Part shown: piece after piece, positions 1 to 8,217 of the stretch
How the letters are laid out: every line of letters starts with the position of its first letter
How positions within the stretch are numbered: position 1 is the stretch's first letter
Assembly (NCBI GenBank): GCA_902493855.1
Contig: CABUQV010000016.1
Coordinates: 1-48,739 of the forward strand
Reading direction: 5' to 3'
From: an uncultured Collinsella sp.
Lineage (GTDB): Bacteria > Actinomycetota > Coriobacteriia > Coriobacteriales > Coriobacteriaceae
Length of the DNA: 48,739 bases
Notes under the pieces: generated by a model
Databases searched by the model: none
What the model saw: only the letters and a program-made list of their open reading frames with translations
What the model was told of the DNA's origin: nothing
Position numbers and translations under genes: made by a program

Positions 1-52
1 TGGCCGCCTTCCTGGCCTCGACATCATGCTTCACCCTCAAATCAACGCGCAT
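1..52 (-). other. Possible start of a gene running off the left edge
   Basis: Reading leftward from an ATG at 52, an open frame runs to the window edge (17 codons, MRVDLRVKHDVEARKAA). A GGGAGG lies 8 nt upstream, but it sits inside the stem of the terminator hairpin at 64-92, which makes it doubtful as a ribosome site. No family can be recognised from so few residues. Confidence 0.2.
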
Positions 53-53
53 A

Positions 54-92
54 AAGAAAGCCTCCCATTTCTCATGTCCAAGAAATGGGAGG
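54..92 (-). terminator. Rho-independent terminator after the SurA_N-like gene
   Basis: GCCTCCCATTTCT pairs with AGAAATGGGAGGC around a short loop. On the minus strand the stem is followed by a T-rich tail (TTTCTTTAT). It lies about 70 nt past the end of the minus-strand gene that stops at 161. Confidence 0.75.
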
Positions 93-160
93 CAGTTCAT
101 TCCGTACTGGCGGGCTATTTGTTGTCTATCGACTAGATGCTCGATGAGCAGTGCAACTCT

Positions 161-1246
161 TTACGCAAACAGGCCGTAGATGCTGATGTTGGCCTTGGCG
201 TAGAGACCGTTAGCATACTCGGTCCACTTGGAGCTGGCGCTCGAAGCCTGCGAGGAATACTGCTGATAAGCAGTGTAGTAGGCGGTCATGGCCTGCTTAT
301 AGGTAGCGCTATCGGCTGTAAAGGCATCATCGGCAAAGGCCTTGGCATAGGTGCTGTCGGCATCCTTCCAGGTACCCTTTGAGCTATCCCACTCATCGCC
401 GGCAAGGTTGATAATGTAGTCGGCGTAGTCCTTGCTCGCGGTCTCCTCGTTGCCGTCAGCAGGCTCGGTCGGGGCGGTCGGCATGCTTGCGGAGCTGTCG
501 CCGACCTTCTTCTTGTAGAGCTTCTGCAGCGTCGCGGACTGACGGACGATCTGCTTGGCCTGGTCCTTGGACACGCCGTACTGCTTGGCCATGGTCTTGT
601 AGTCGGAGGTGCCGATGGAATCCTCGGCGTACTGCTTCATTTCCTTGGAAGAAACGGTAATGCCCTCGTCCTCAGCAGCGTCCAGCAGAATCTGGTTGCG
701 CACGTAGGACAGGATAACGTCGGCAGACGGAGCGGTGTAGTTGCCGTCGTCGCCCTTGACGGTGTCGAGGCTGTACTGGCTCTCGATGGCCTCACGCGCG
801 GTGATGTCGCTCTTTTTGCCGTTGTAGCTATAGCTTGCCACGGTCGAATCGAGCTGGTCCTCGGTCAGGGTCGCCGAGCCGACGCCCTTGCCGCCAAAGC
901 CACCGTTGCCGATAAAGAAGCCGACCACGGCAGCGATCACGACGGCGACCACAAAGGCGGCAATCATCGTCTTCTTGTGCTTGCAAGCGTGGTCGTCCAC
1001 GTCGGAGTCGTCGTCCTCATCCTGAGCCTCGGGCATGAGGTTCTCGTCGGCGGCGTCCGCGGCGATCTTTGCCTCCAGGCGAGCGTCCTCCTCCTCGGCG
1101 GTCGTGCCGGCGGCAATATGTTCGGCAGACGTGCCGGCGACCAGGTCGATCTTCTCGTCCTCGTCACCGTCGGGGCCTTCGCCGCGCTCGATGATCTGGA
1201 TGCCGTCGATCTCGTCCTTCTCGTCCTTCTTTTGAATCAGACCCAT
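161..1246 (-). CDS. Membrane-anchored SurA_N-like protein (putative extracytoplasmic chaperone)
   Basis: This is a 361-aa single-pass membrane protein. The first ~90 residues are a highly acidic cytoplasmic segment, followed by a transmembrane helix (about residues 92-114, AAFVVAVVIAAVVGFF) and an external domain. The external part resembles the N-terminal domain of SurA/PrsA-type foldases: helices around ILSYVRNQILLDAAEDEG and YGVSKDQAKQIVRQSATLQK, the pattern usually annotated SurA_N. No parvulin isomerase domain follows. The C-terminal third is Ser/Ala/Tyr-rich, with repeated YxQY-type segments. AAGGAG lies 8 nt before the ATG. The likely role is helping secreted proteins fold outside the membrane, but without the isomerase domain that is inference. 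A terminator follows at 54-92, and a hairpin at 1285-1313 separates it from the upstream icd gene, so it is probably monocistronic. Confidence 0.7.
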   Translation of the reverse strand: MGLIQKKDEKDEIDGIQIIERGEGPDGDEDEKIDLVAGTSAEHIAAGTTAEEEDARLEAKIAADAADENLMPEAQDEDDDSDVDDHACKHKKTMIAAFVVAVVIAAVVGFFIGNGGFGGKGVGSATLTEDQLDSTVASYSYNGKKSDITAREAIESQYSLDTVKGDDGNYTAPSADVILSYVRNQILLDAAEDEGITVSSKEMKQYAEDSIGTSDYKTMAKQYGVSKDQAKQIVRQSATLQKLYKKKVGDSSASMPTAPTEPADGNEETASKDYADYIINLAGDEWDSSKGTWKDADSTYAKAFADDAFTADSATYKQAMTAYYTAYQQYSSQASSASSKWTEYANGLYAKANISIYGLFA

Positions 1247-1284
1247 ATCAGTTACTCCTTGTTAGGAAACATAGTCCCCAATAG

Positions 1285-1313
1285 AATACGCCCGGCAGAG
1301 CGCCGGGCGTATT
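1285..1313 (-). terminator. Hairpin between icd and the SurA_N-like gene
   Basis: A perfect 12-bp stem, AATACGCCCGGC / GCCGGGCGTATT, has a 5-nt loop. It lies 60 nt past the icd stop codon. The T content after the stem is modest on either strand, so termination is likely but not textbook. Confidence 0.6.
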
Positions 1314-1372
1314 GATTCTTAGGTTATACGCAAACACTTAAGTACTATTTAGGCGTTTGCAGCGTGCATGCC

Positions 1373-2458
1373 TTAGGCCAGGTGCGCGATAACGGCATCG
1401 GCAAAGGCCTGCGTGCCCACGGCCCCCTCGACGGAGCCGGTCTGGGCACGACGCACGTCACCGGTAACCTGCTCACCCTCGTCGAGCGTGGTAGATACGG
1501 CGGCGCGAATGCGATTGGCAGCGTCGTTCTCGCCCAGGTGATCGAGCATCATCGCAGCAGAGAGGATCTCGGCTGTGGGGTTGGCGATATCCTGGCCCGC
1601 GATATCGGGCGCGGAGCCGTGCGTAGCCTCGAAGATGGCGCAGTCGGCACCGATGTTGGAGCCGGGGGCCATGCCTAAGCCGCCCACTAGGCCGGCGCAC
1701 AGGTCGCTCACGATGTCACCGTACAGGTTGGGCAGCACCAGGACATCGAAGTCGTTGGGGTTCTGGACCAGGCCCATGCAGGTGGCGTCGACAATCTTGT
1801 CGTTGAACTCGATATCGGGATAGTTGGCGGCCACCTCGCGCGCAACGCGCAGGAACAGGCCATCGGTCGCCTTCATGATGTTGGCCTTATGCACGGCCGT
1901 CACCTTTTTGCGGCCGCAGCGGCGGGCGTACTCAAAAGCGTACTCCACAATGCGGCGGCTCTTGACGATGGAAATCGGCTTGATTGAGATGGCGGAATCC
2001 GCGGCGAAGGTCTTCTGGCCCGAGCGCTCGACGAGCTGCGAGAGCTCCTCGACCTCGGCAGCGCCCTCATCGAACTCGATGCCGGCATAGAGGTCCTCGG
2101 TGTTCTCGCGCACGATAACCAGGTCGACGTCGCGGAAGCGCGAGCCGTCGCCCGGCTGCGACAGGCAGGGGCGCACGCAGGCGTACAGGTCAAAATGCTT
2201 GCGCAGGGCGACGTTAACGCTGCGGAAACCCGTGCCGACCGGCGTGGTGATGGGGCCCTTGATAGCAACCTTGGTCTCGGCGACCGCATCGAGCACATGT
2301 TGGGGCAGCGGCGTGCCAAACTCGTCCATGACGCCGGCACCGGCCTCCTGGACGTTCCAGTTGATCTGGACACCAGTGGCCTCGACCACGCGGCGCATAG
2401 CCTGCGTAATCTCGGGACCGATACCGTCACCAGGAATCAGGACTACATCGTGCGCCAT
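1373..2458 (-). CDS. icd: Isocitrate dehydrogenase, NAD-type (isocitrate/isopropylmalate dehydrogenase family)
   Basis: This 361-aa beta-decarboxylating dehydrogenase would oxidise isocitrate to 2-oxoglutarate and CO2, giving 2-oxoglutarate for glutamate synthesis. Visible family landmarks are IPGDGIGPEI near the N-terminus, the substrate loop TPVGTGFRSVNVALRK, the RENTEDLYAGIEF block, the metal-binding aspartates in LPNLYGDIVSD, and the nucleotide loop HGSAPDIAGQ followed by NPTAEILS. The ENTED block and the TPVG...RS loop favour isocitrate (or homoisocitrate) over 3-isopropylmalate. The short length is that of NAD-type enzymes. No leucine-biosynthesis genes lie nearby. Its ribosome site (GAGGAG) overlaps the end of the HEAT-repeat gene 6 bp upstream, so the two are co-transcribed. 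LeuB or a homoisocitrate enzyme cannot be excluded by eye. Confidence 0.85.
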   Translation of the reverse strand: MAHDVVLIPGDGIGPEITQAMRRVVEATGVQINWNVQEAGAGVMDEFGTPLPQHVLDAVAETKVAIKGPITTPVGTGFRSVNVALRKHFDLYACVRPCLSQPGDGSRFRDVDLVIVRENTEDLYAGIEFDEGAAEVEELSQLVERSGQKTFAADSAISIKPISIVKSRRIVEYAFEYARRCGRKKVTAVHKANIMKATDGLFLRVAREVAANYPDIEFNDKIVDATCMGLVQNPNDFDVLVLPNLYGDIVSDLCAGLVGGLGMAPGSNIGADCAIFEATHGSAPDIAGQDIANPTAEILSAAMMLDHLGENDAANRIRAAVSTTLDEGEQVTGDVRRAQTGSVEGAVGTQAFADAVIAHLA

Positions 2459-2464
2459 AATCTG

Positions 2465-3163
2465 TTACTCCTCGTCTTCGGCGTCGTCAGATTTTTTTAC
2501 GCTAGCACGCTTCTTCTTTTTGGAGAGATCCAGGCCAAAACGTTTAACAAGCATTTCGCAAATCTCGCTCGAACGGGCCTTGAGATAGCTACCCTTGCCG
2601 TTCTCGGCATCGAACTTAAGGCGCAGCGCGAGCTTCTCGGCGACCTCGGCGTCAATCTCGCCCCGGCCAAACTCGTACAGGCAACCGAGCATGTCGCGAT
2701 ACTCGAGGTCGCCGTGGTAGCACTGGATGGCCTCGTCCAGGATGGGCCAAGCCTCGCGCGAACGCTCGACGCTCGTGGCGCCCCACACGCACAGCAGGCG
2801 GAAGGCGGCATAGCGCAGCGTGGACGAAATCTCATCGAACAGCGCGGTCTCGGCGCCCTCAAAGGCATCGCCCAGCTGCTCGGGGCAGGTGGTGGCGAGC
2901 GCCGCCAGGGCATCGAGAGCCTCCCAGCGGGTCTGCGCCTCGGGGCGGTCGAGCGCCTCGATCAGCGCGGGCACGCAGGGCACGACGCGCTGCGGATCGC
3001 GCTCGGCAAGCAGGTGCAGCACGCGGGCGGCAAACTGACGGATGCGGCGCGTGGGGCAGCCGAGCTCCTGGACCAGGCGGTCGACGGCGTTCTCGTTCTC
3101 CTCTGCCAGCTGGAGCTGTGCCAGCTCCTCGTCGGTGAGCTGTTCGTCTTTGTTTTCTGCCAT
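2465..3163 (-). CDS. HEAT-repeat protein of unknown function
   Basis: A 232-aa soluble protein built of short helical repeats. LVQELGCPTRRIRQFAARVL, then VVPCVPALIEALDRPEAQTR, then LDALAALATTCPEQLGDAF are spaced like HEAT repeats (helix-turn-helix units that form protein-binding scaffolds). The C-terminus is Lys/Asp/Glu-rich (KKKKRASVKKSDDAEDEE) and probably disordered. It sits between a small membrane-protein gene and icd, with gaps of only 15 and 6 bp, so it is in one operon with them. A role as a scaffold or regulator for a neighbouring protein is possible, but nothing in the sequence names the partner. Confidence 0.7.
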   Translation of the reverse strand: MAENKDEQLTDEELAQLQLAEENENAVDRLVQELGCPTRRIRQFAARVLHLLAERDPQRVVPCVPALIEALDRPEAQTRWEALDALAALATTCPEQLGDAFEGAETALFDEISSTLRYAAFRLLCVWGATSVERSREAWPILDEAIQCYHGDLEYRDMLGCLYEFGRGEIDAEVAEKLALRLKFDAENGKGSYLKARSSEICEMLVKRFGLDLSKKKKRASVKKSDDAEDEE

Positions 3164-3178
3164 AGTTACCTCTTTTTA

Positions 3179-3607
3179 CTATTTCTTAGCGTGCTTGTCA
3201 GCACCCTTGCTGTCATCGGTGACCGAGATGAGCTGTCGGTCGGCCGCGCCATTGCGACGCGCACGGCGGCGCTCCTCGGCATCGCCCGCGTCGGCGGCGG
3301 CGCGGTGAGCCTTGTTAACGTTAAAGACCTCGTCGTGCTTGCGCCACGGACCGACGGACTCGCCAAAGCTCATCTTAAGACCGGCGATAAAGCCGCCGAG
3401 CCAGCCGATCGGCGCAAACTGCACCAGCGGGAACAGCGAGAACACCCAGGTCAGTAGGACGACTGCCGCCGCTCCTGCAAAATTGGCAATCCAGTAGTCG
3501 CGCTTGGTGATCACGCGCTTTTCGCACGCCCACTGGCCGCACAAAAAGCCAATGTAGATCGCAAAGAGAAAGAGCACCAGCGCTAGTACCACGAACGTCC
3601 AGTTCAT
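3179..3607 (-). CDS. Small membrane protein, unknown function
   Basis: A 142-aa protein. The start at 3607 (MNWTFVVLALVL) is preferred over an in-frame start at 3643 because GGGGAG lies at the right distance and the longer version would run into the upstream gene. Hydrophobic segments lie at about residues 3-22 and 43-62, with a third weaker one around GWLGGFIAGL. The last ~50 residues are charged and basic (EERRRARRNGAADR) and presumably cytoplasmic. The gene begins 6 bp after the stop of the dehydrogenase gene and ends 15 bp before the HEAT-repeat gene. I do not recognise the family. Confidence 0.65.
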   Translation of the reverse strand: MNWTFVVLALVLFLFAIYIGFLCGQWACEKRVITKRDYWIANFAGAAAVVLLTWVFSLFPLVQFAPIGWLGGFIAGLKMSFGESVGPWRKHDEVFNVNKAHRAAADAGDAEERRRARRNGAADRQLISVTDDSKGADKHAKK

Positions 3608-3612
3608 GGGCG

Positions 3613-4692
3613 CTACTCCCCGTGATGGTGGCCGCAGCAGCACTCATGGCCGTCGTCATGGCCGTGGCCGCCGCAGCACTCGTGGTCCTCGCCATGGTGG
3701 TGGCCACAACCGCACTCATGGTCGTCGCCGTGCTCGCCGCAACCGCAGCCGTCCTCGTGAGCGCCATGCTCCTCGGGACGATACTGCGACCAGTCCAGAC
3801 CGGCGGCGATGGCGTCGGCCTCCTCCTTGTAGAGGACCGTGATGGCCTGGGTGCCCAGCTTGGCGCCACCGATGGCGTCGAGCATGTCGTAGAGCGTAAA
3901 GGCCACGTCGGCGCCGGGCAGCGCAAGCTCGCGGTCGTCGGCATAGGCGAGTGCCAAGCGCAGGTCCTTGATGAAGTGCTCAACCATAAAGCCGGGCTTG
4001 TAGTCGCCGTCGAGCGCCTTGGGCGCCAGGCTCTCCATGGCGCCGGACTTGCCGGTACCGCCCAGGATCATCTGGCGGGTCTTCTCCAGGTCAAGGCCGC
4101 TCAGCTCGGCAAATGCCATGGCGTCTGCCATGCCGACCATGCAGGCGCCCAGCGACACCTGGTTGGCGAGCTTGGCAGCCTGGCCCTTGCCGGCGCCGTC
4201 GAAGCAGCAGATGTTGGCCGCAAAGGTGGCAAGGATGTCGCGGACCGGCGCGATGTCGTTCTCGGTAGCGCCCACGATAGCCGTAAGCGTGCCGGCGATA
4301 GCACCCGACTCGCCGCCGGTGACGGGGCAGTCAAACGCCATGCGGCCGGAGACCTGGGCGGCCTCGGCAATGTCGCGCGCCAGCTCGGGCGAGCTCGTGG
4401 TGAGGTCGATCAGGACCGCGCCGGGCTTAGTGCACGCGAGCAGGCCGTCGCCCGCCAGGTAGAGCTCCTCGACCTCGGAGGGATAGCCCACCATGGTAAA
4501 GACGACATCGGCGTTCGCCGCGGCATCGGCCGGCGTATCGGCCCAGGCGGCACCGCGCTCGATAAGCGCCGCCGCCTTGGACTTGGTGCGGTTGTTGACT
4601 GTGACGGGAAAGCCGGCGTCCAAAATGTGACCGGCGATGGGGGCACCCATGATTCCGGTGCCGATAAATGCGACAGAGAGCTTATTTGCCAT
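3613..4692 (-). CDS. 3-hydroxyisobutyrate dehydrogenase-like oxidoreductase with a His/Cys-rich tail
   Basis: A 359-aa beta-hydroxyacid dehydrogenase (GarR / 3-hydroxyisobutyrate / tartronate semialdehyde reductase family). The N-terminal Rossmann fold shows GTGIMG (11-16). The substrate-binding CPVTGGESGA block lies at about 122-131 and the catalytic lysine in GQAAKLANQ is K174. The helical C-terminal domain runs to about residue 300. The family normally ends there. This protein adds about 53 residues (307-359) with roughly 14 His and 9 Cys in repeated CGCG, GHHHGE and HECC blocks, which looks like a metal-binding tail. Which hydroxyacid it reduces or oxidises cannot be read from the sequence. 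It heads a tight minus-strand run: dehydrogenase, membrane protein, HEAT protein, icd. Confidence 0.8.
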   Translation of the reverse strand: MANKLSVAFIGTGIMGAPIAGHILDAGFPVTVNNRTKSKAAALIERGAAWADTPADAAANADVVFTMVGYPSEVEELYLAGDGLLACTKPGAVLIDLTTSSPELARDIAEAAQVSGRMAFDCPVTGGESGAIAGTLTAIVGATENDIAPVRDILATFAANICCFDGAGKGQAAKLANQVSLGACMVGMADAMAFAELSGLDLEKTRQMILGGTGKSGAMESLAPKALDGDYKPGFMVEHFIKDLRLALAYADDRELALPGADVAFTLYDMLDAIGGAKLGTQAITVLYKEEADAIAAGLDWSQYRPEEHGAHEDGCGCGEHGDDHECGCGHHHGEDHECCGGHGHDDGHECCCGHHHGE

Positions 4693-4790
4693 GAAACCTT
4701 TCCTTTTGGGTTGGGTGTTATTACCAGGTTGAATACTCGGTGCCAGCGTTTGGGCTGTGAGTTGGGATCGATTACGGCCGCATTACTTGC

Positions 4791-5744
4791 CTACTGACCG
4801 CGCACGCGGCGGGCGATGCGATCGGAAAGTGACGCCTTGTCGGCGCGGTTCTTACCCCAAAACGCGCAGGCCACCATGCCGGGGCCCACGTGCGAGCCAA
4901 TGGTGGGACCCACGGAGCTGCGAATGATCGTGACGTCGGCGCAGCCCTCCTCCTTGCGGATGGCGGCTTCGAGCCAGTCGCCGTCCTTTTCGGCATCGGC
5001 CGTCATGATGGCGATGGGCATGGTGCGGTCGGGCACGTAGTTCTCGCGGAACGACTTGAGGATGGACTTGAGTGCCTTCTTGCGGCCGCGGTTGACGCCG
5101 ATCAGCGACAGCGAGCCGGCAAGGTCGTAGGAGAGTTCGGGCTTGACATCGAGCTTTGCCGTGAGCTGCGCCGCCGCGGGCGGAATGCGGCCGCCGGCAG
5201 CCAGTGCGTCGAAGCTCTCGAGCGTAAAGTAGCCGTGGACGTAGGTCTTTGCCTCGTTTGCCCAATCGACCAGCTGCTTGGCGGTCAGTCCCGCCGAACG
5301 CTGGCGCACGGCCTCGAGCGCCAAGAGCGCGCCGGTCGCGCAGGGCAGAGCGTTGTCGACAACGTAGAGCTCAAAGTTGGGATACTCGGCGCGCACGGCA
5401 TCTGCCGCCTGGCACGCGGAGTTGTAGCTCGACGACAACGCCGAGGTAAAGCACAGGTAGACCGTGGGCGTACCCTCTTTGGCGCACTCGGTAAAGAACT
5501 CGATATAGCGACCGAGCGACACAGCCGAGGTGGACACGCGGGCACCGGCGCGCATGCGGTCGTAGAACTCCTTGGGTGTGATGCTCGACCAGATGTCATC
5601 CGTGCGCTCCTCGCCATCGATAATGAAGGGGAAACCCAGGATATCGACATCGAGGTTCGCGGCGACCTCGGGGCTAAAGTCGCAGCAGGTATCGACGACG
5701 ATGCGGCAACGGTCCGAATGACCGGCGGATGCGGCCTTGTCCAT
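4791..5744 (-). CDS. DegV family fatty-acid-binding protein
   Basis: A 317-aa DegV/FakB-type protein. In characterised relatives these bind a long-chain fatty acid and present it to the kinase FakA for incorporation into phospholipids. The N-terminal domain begins RIVVDTCCDFSPEVA, a typical DegV opening. The ligand-contacting serines are in the loops ARVSTSAVSLGRY and FTSALSSSYNSA. The C-terminal half holds the second lobe ending in VGPTIGSHVGPGMVACAFWG, also characteristic. ATG at 5744 is chosen (AAGGAG 8 nt upstream) over TTG at 5747. No fakA homologue is in view. It follows the HPF gene, from which a strong terminator separates it. Confidence 0.88.
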   Translation of the reverse strand: MDKAASAGHSDRCRIVVDTCCDFSPEVAANLDVDILGFPFIIDGEERTDDIWSSITPKEFYDRMRAGARVSTSAVSLGRYIEFFTECAKEGTPTVYLCFTSALSSSYNSACQAADAVRAEYPNFELYVVDNALPCATGALLALEAVRQRSAGLTAKQLVDWANEAKTYVHGYFTLESFDALAAGGRIPPAAAQLTAKLDVKPELSYDLAGSLSLIGVNRGRKKALKSILKSFRENYVPDRTMPIAIMTADAEKDGDWLEAAIRKEEGCADVTIIRSSVGPTIGSHVGPGMVACAFWGKNRADKASLSDRIARRVRGQ

Positions 5745-5762
5745 CAAAGCGACTCCTTACGT

Positions 5763-5794
5763 AAAAAGGCGGCCACCCGCATGGGATGGCCGCC
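5763..5794 (-). terminator. Rho-independent terminator after the HPF gene
   Basis: On the minus strand GGCGGCCA pairs with TGGCCGCC across an 11-nt loop and is followed directly by TTTTT. It lies 30 nt past the HPF stop codon and upstream of the DegV start. Confidence 0.9.
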
Positions 5795-5823
5795 AACCGT
5801 TAACTCATGCAAGTTAACGTATT

Positions 5824-6408
5824 TTACTCGTCAAGTGTTTCGATACGGGGCTTGATGATGCCATATCCACCATTCTTACGGTGATACACCACATTGATAA
5901 GGCCGGTCGTCGCGTTCTCGAACACGTAGAAGTCGTGGCCGAGCAGATCGGTCTGCACCAGCGCCTGCTCCTCAGTCATCGGGGTGACGTCGATGACCTT
6001 CTCGCGGACGAGCAGGTCGTCCTCCTCCTCGGGCAGCAGCAGGTCGGCCAGATCCTCGACGCGCTCGACCGGCGCGACATCCGCGGCGCTGGCACCGCCC
6101 TGGCGGTTGTCCACGACCTTGGTCTTGAACTTGCGCAGCTGGCGGGTGACCTTATCGGCGGAGAGGTCGATGGCGGCGTACATATCTGCACCGTGCTCGG
6201 CAACGCGAATCACCGAACCGCGGGCACGAACCGTGACCTCGACGATTGCCGGGTTGGGGTTCGAGGGGTTCTTCTCATAGCGAAGTACAACGTCGACCGT
6301 CATGGGCTCGATATCGAAAACCTTGAGCGCCTCGCCGATCTTCTCATCCACATGCGCACGCAGAGCATCGGTTACCGTCGTCTTGCGTCCAGAAACCTTG
6401 ATATCCAT
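5824..6408 (-). CDS. hpf: Long-form ribosome hibernation promoting factor
   Basis: A 194-aa long-type HPF/YfiA protein, which in family members dimerises 70S ribosomes into inactive 100S particles in stationary phase or stress. The N-terminal S30AE domain is visible from MDIKVSGRKTTVTDALRAHV through the basic LRKFKTKVVDNRQ. An acidic linker follows, then the C-terminal dimerisation domain (VIDVTPMTEEQALVQTDLLGHDFYVFENATTGLINVVYHRKNG in pieces). Start 6408 is chosen because GGAG lies 6 nt upstream and family proteins begin there; the open frame extends 20 codons further without support. A terminator follows at 5763-5794, so it is transcribed alone, as is usual for a growth-phase-controlled gene. 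Confidence 0.92.
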   Translation of the reverse strand: MDIKVSGRKTTVTDALRAHVDEKIGEALKVFDIEPMTVDVVLRYEKNPSNPNPAIVEVTVRARGSVIRVAEHGADMYAAIDLSADKVTRQLRKFKTKVVDNRQGGASAADVAPVERVEDLADLLLPEEEDDLLVREKVIDVTPMTEEQALVQTDLLGHDFYVFENATTGLINVVYHRKNGGYGIIKPRIETLDE

Positions 6409-6625
6409 ACGTGGCTCCAATCTGCCTCGGGAACTTACTGTATTGGCTATGTACCCATTGCCGTGCATTTAATCACGCGGATTCCCAAAGACCCGAATAA
6501 CGATTGCTTGATACCACATACCGAAGTCTCGCACTTTTCCGTGGCAAAGTGCGCTATAGGAGCGCGACGGCTGCTTTGGTTTTGCACCTGAAAAATCTCT
6601 TTGACCTGCTGGTTTTATGGAAACG
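6409..6625. other. Upstream region of hpf, no gene seen
   Basis: Between the hpf start and the terminator of the next gene I find no convincing open frame or RNA. It should hold the hpf promoter; I could not pick a -10/-35 pair with confidence. Confidence 0.5.
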
Positions 6626-6659
6626 AAAAAGCCGGGCTCCCCTGTTGGGAAAGCCCGGC
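6626..6659 (-). terminator. Rho-independent terminator after the solute-binding lipoprotein
   Basis: On the minus strand GCCGGGCT pairs with AGCCCGGC and is followed by TTTTT. It lies about 65 nt past the stop codon at 6726. Confidence 0.88.
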
Positions 6660-6725
6660 AATGCGTGTTGAAACCGTGAAGAGGCATCTCTCCCAGCGCA
6701 CAGGAGACGCCGCCCCTAGCAATAA

Positions 6726-7718
6726 CTAGCTATTGAGCTTGTTAATGTCGTCGTCGGTGATAGTGCCCTCCTGGCTGGACGATTTATTCTCGGAGGTTGC
6801 ACCCTCGCTGCTCGAATCGGAGGATGCGGACTCGTTGGATCCGGTGTCGGTCGACTGCACGTCAGTGCCCGAAACCGTCTTAGTGGTAAGGTCATAGGGC
6901 ATCGTGCCATACCAGACAGAGTGGACAGCCTCGAGCGTGCCGTCGGCCGTAATACCGTCGAGGGCATCGCTCACGGCACGGCACAGCTCGTCGTTGGCGG
7001 CAGGGCCTGCAACGCCGAGCGTCGAGGGCGTCTCGAGAGCGCCAACGTAGGAGATCTGGCTCATCAGACGTGCGAGGTAACCGCCGGCCGTGGAATCGCA
7101 GATCACATAGTCGACCTCGCCGGACTCGAGCGCTTCAAAGCACTCATTAATGTTGGAGAAGGTCTTTTGGTTGGCCGTAACGCTCCGTTTGGCGAGCGCT
7201 TCCCGCGATGCCGAGGAAGCCTGAACGCCCAGGGTAGCGGTGTTAAGCGTTTCGGTGGAAACACTCAGCGACTCACCGTCGCTCGTCTTTCCGAACACCG
7301 CCGCGGCGTCGTACAGGCAGGTGCCAAGCGTGCTGATATCACCATCCGTGGAATTGATGTCACCAATGAAAATGTCAGCCTTTTTGTCGCCAAGCGCGGA
7401 ATTGGCAGATGGCGCATCGACGAAGGCAACCTTAAGGCCCATACGGCTTGCAAGGGCGCGGGCAGCGTCGACCGCGTAGCCCGTGAGGTTACCATCGGAA
7501 CCCTGCATGGCCTGCGGAGCATCGGAGGTATCGAGGGCAACCGTCAGGGTACCGGGAGTGACCAGGGCATCGTCCGACACCGCCGGCGTGACGGTCTCGC
7601 GCTCGATCTGGTCAATCGTGGGTGTCGCGAACGTGGACAGTGGATTGAACGCGCATCCGCTCAAGCCCAATACGGCAATGACCGCCGCGGTCCCAGCACC
7701 TAACCGAGCCGCGTGCAT
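6726..7718 (-). CDS. Solute-binding lipoprotein, family 3 (amino-acid/polar compound type)
   Basis: A 330-aa protein starting MHAARLGAGTAAVIAVLGLSGC: a lipoprotein signal peptide with lipobox LSGC, so it should be anchored outside the membrane by the modified cysteine. The mature domain is a family-3 periplasmic-binding fold: TLTVALDTSDAPQAM, the NLTGYAVDAARALASRMG block typical of amino-acid binding proteins, KADIFIGDINST, then the second lobe (VDYVICDSTAGGYLAR). The last ~50 residues are Ser/Thr/Asp-rich and low-complexity. AGGGG lies 7 nt before the ATG at 7718; a longer open frame upstream has no ribosome site and would bury the signal peptide. No permease or ATPase gene is adjacent, so it is either an orphan or serves a transporter encoded elsewhere. 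Confidence 0.82.
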   Translation of the reverse strand: MHAARLGAGTAAVIAVLGLSGCAFNPLSTFATPTIDQIERETVTPAVSDDALVTPGTLTVALDTSDAPQAMQGSDGNLTGYAVDAARALASRMGLKVAFVDAPSANSALGDKKADIFIGDINSTDGDISTLGTCLYDAAAVFGKTSDGESLSVSTETLNTATLGVQASSASREALAKRSVTANQKTFSNINECFEALESGEVDYVICDSTAGGYLARLMSQISYVGALETPSTLGVAGPAANDELCRAVSDALDGITADGTLEAVHSVWYGTMPYDLTTKTVSGTDVQSTDTGSNESASSDSSSEGATSENKSSSQEGTITDDDINKLNS

Positions 7719-8169
7719 CAAGCTGCCCCTCACCATGTCCACTACCCTGCCTTCTGTGTCGTATACAATCCGTGCGTTGCGCGGAATAACGGGTTGTTCC
7801 CACCAGCTGACCTGGTATTTGACCCCACACTTGCGCACCGGGGTGTTTGCTCGGGAGGCCGTAGCCACCTTCACGACTGGCCCGCTCGCCCGCGAGGCGG
7901 TATTGCCCCAAAGAAAGTAGAACGGACGGTGCGGCTTACATCTAGGACGCGCCATGATCGCGCCGCGCGCACGCGGTCGCTTACGTGGATCCCTTTGACC
8001 GCGTCTGTCTTGGACTAGGATGGACATTACGTCCGTCCGCAACCACAGCCTGGCAGGAACGTAGCGCATTATAGCTAAGTTCAAGCTAAAGTTTAAGGTT
8101 AGGGACGTCATTCGCACCGTGAGCACAGATTTTGCAGGTCGGAGCGGACCATTCGTGCCCCCATGAAGC
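7719..8169. other. Non-coding stretch upstream of the lipoprotein gene
   Basis: About 450 nt with no supported gene. The open frame that continues upstream of the lipoprotein start has an Arg/Pro-rich, unstructured-looking translation and no ribosome site. A possible -10 (TATACG, minus strand, near 7760) could serve the lipoprotein. I see no tRNA, SRP or RNase P signature. Confidence 0.5.
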
Positions 8170-8216
8170 CCGGAGCTCCCCTACGGGGAGCTCCGGGGCA
8201 CCCGCCTCAGGGTGCC
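8170..8216. terminator. Two tandem perfect hairpins
   Basis: CCGGAGCTCCCC / GGGGAGCTCCGG (12 bp, loop TAC, 8170-8196) is followed at once by GGCACCC / GGGTGCC (8197-8216). Neither has a T-run. They lie beyond the inverted-repeat element when read from the minus-strand gene ending at 8470, and could terminate or stabilise its transcript. Confidence 0.5.
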
Positions 8217-8217
8217 G

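Noticed and set aside
7790..7840. CCAGGTCAG motif resembling SRP RNA domain IV on the minus strand
   Set aside because: The rest of the conserved SRP hairpin (GNRA loop and GCAGC on the 3' side) is missing. The motif is part of a short chance palindrome.
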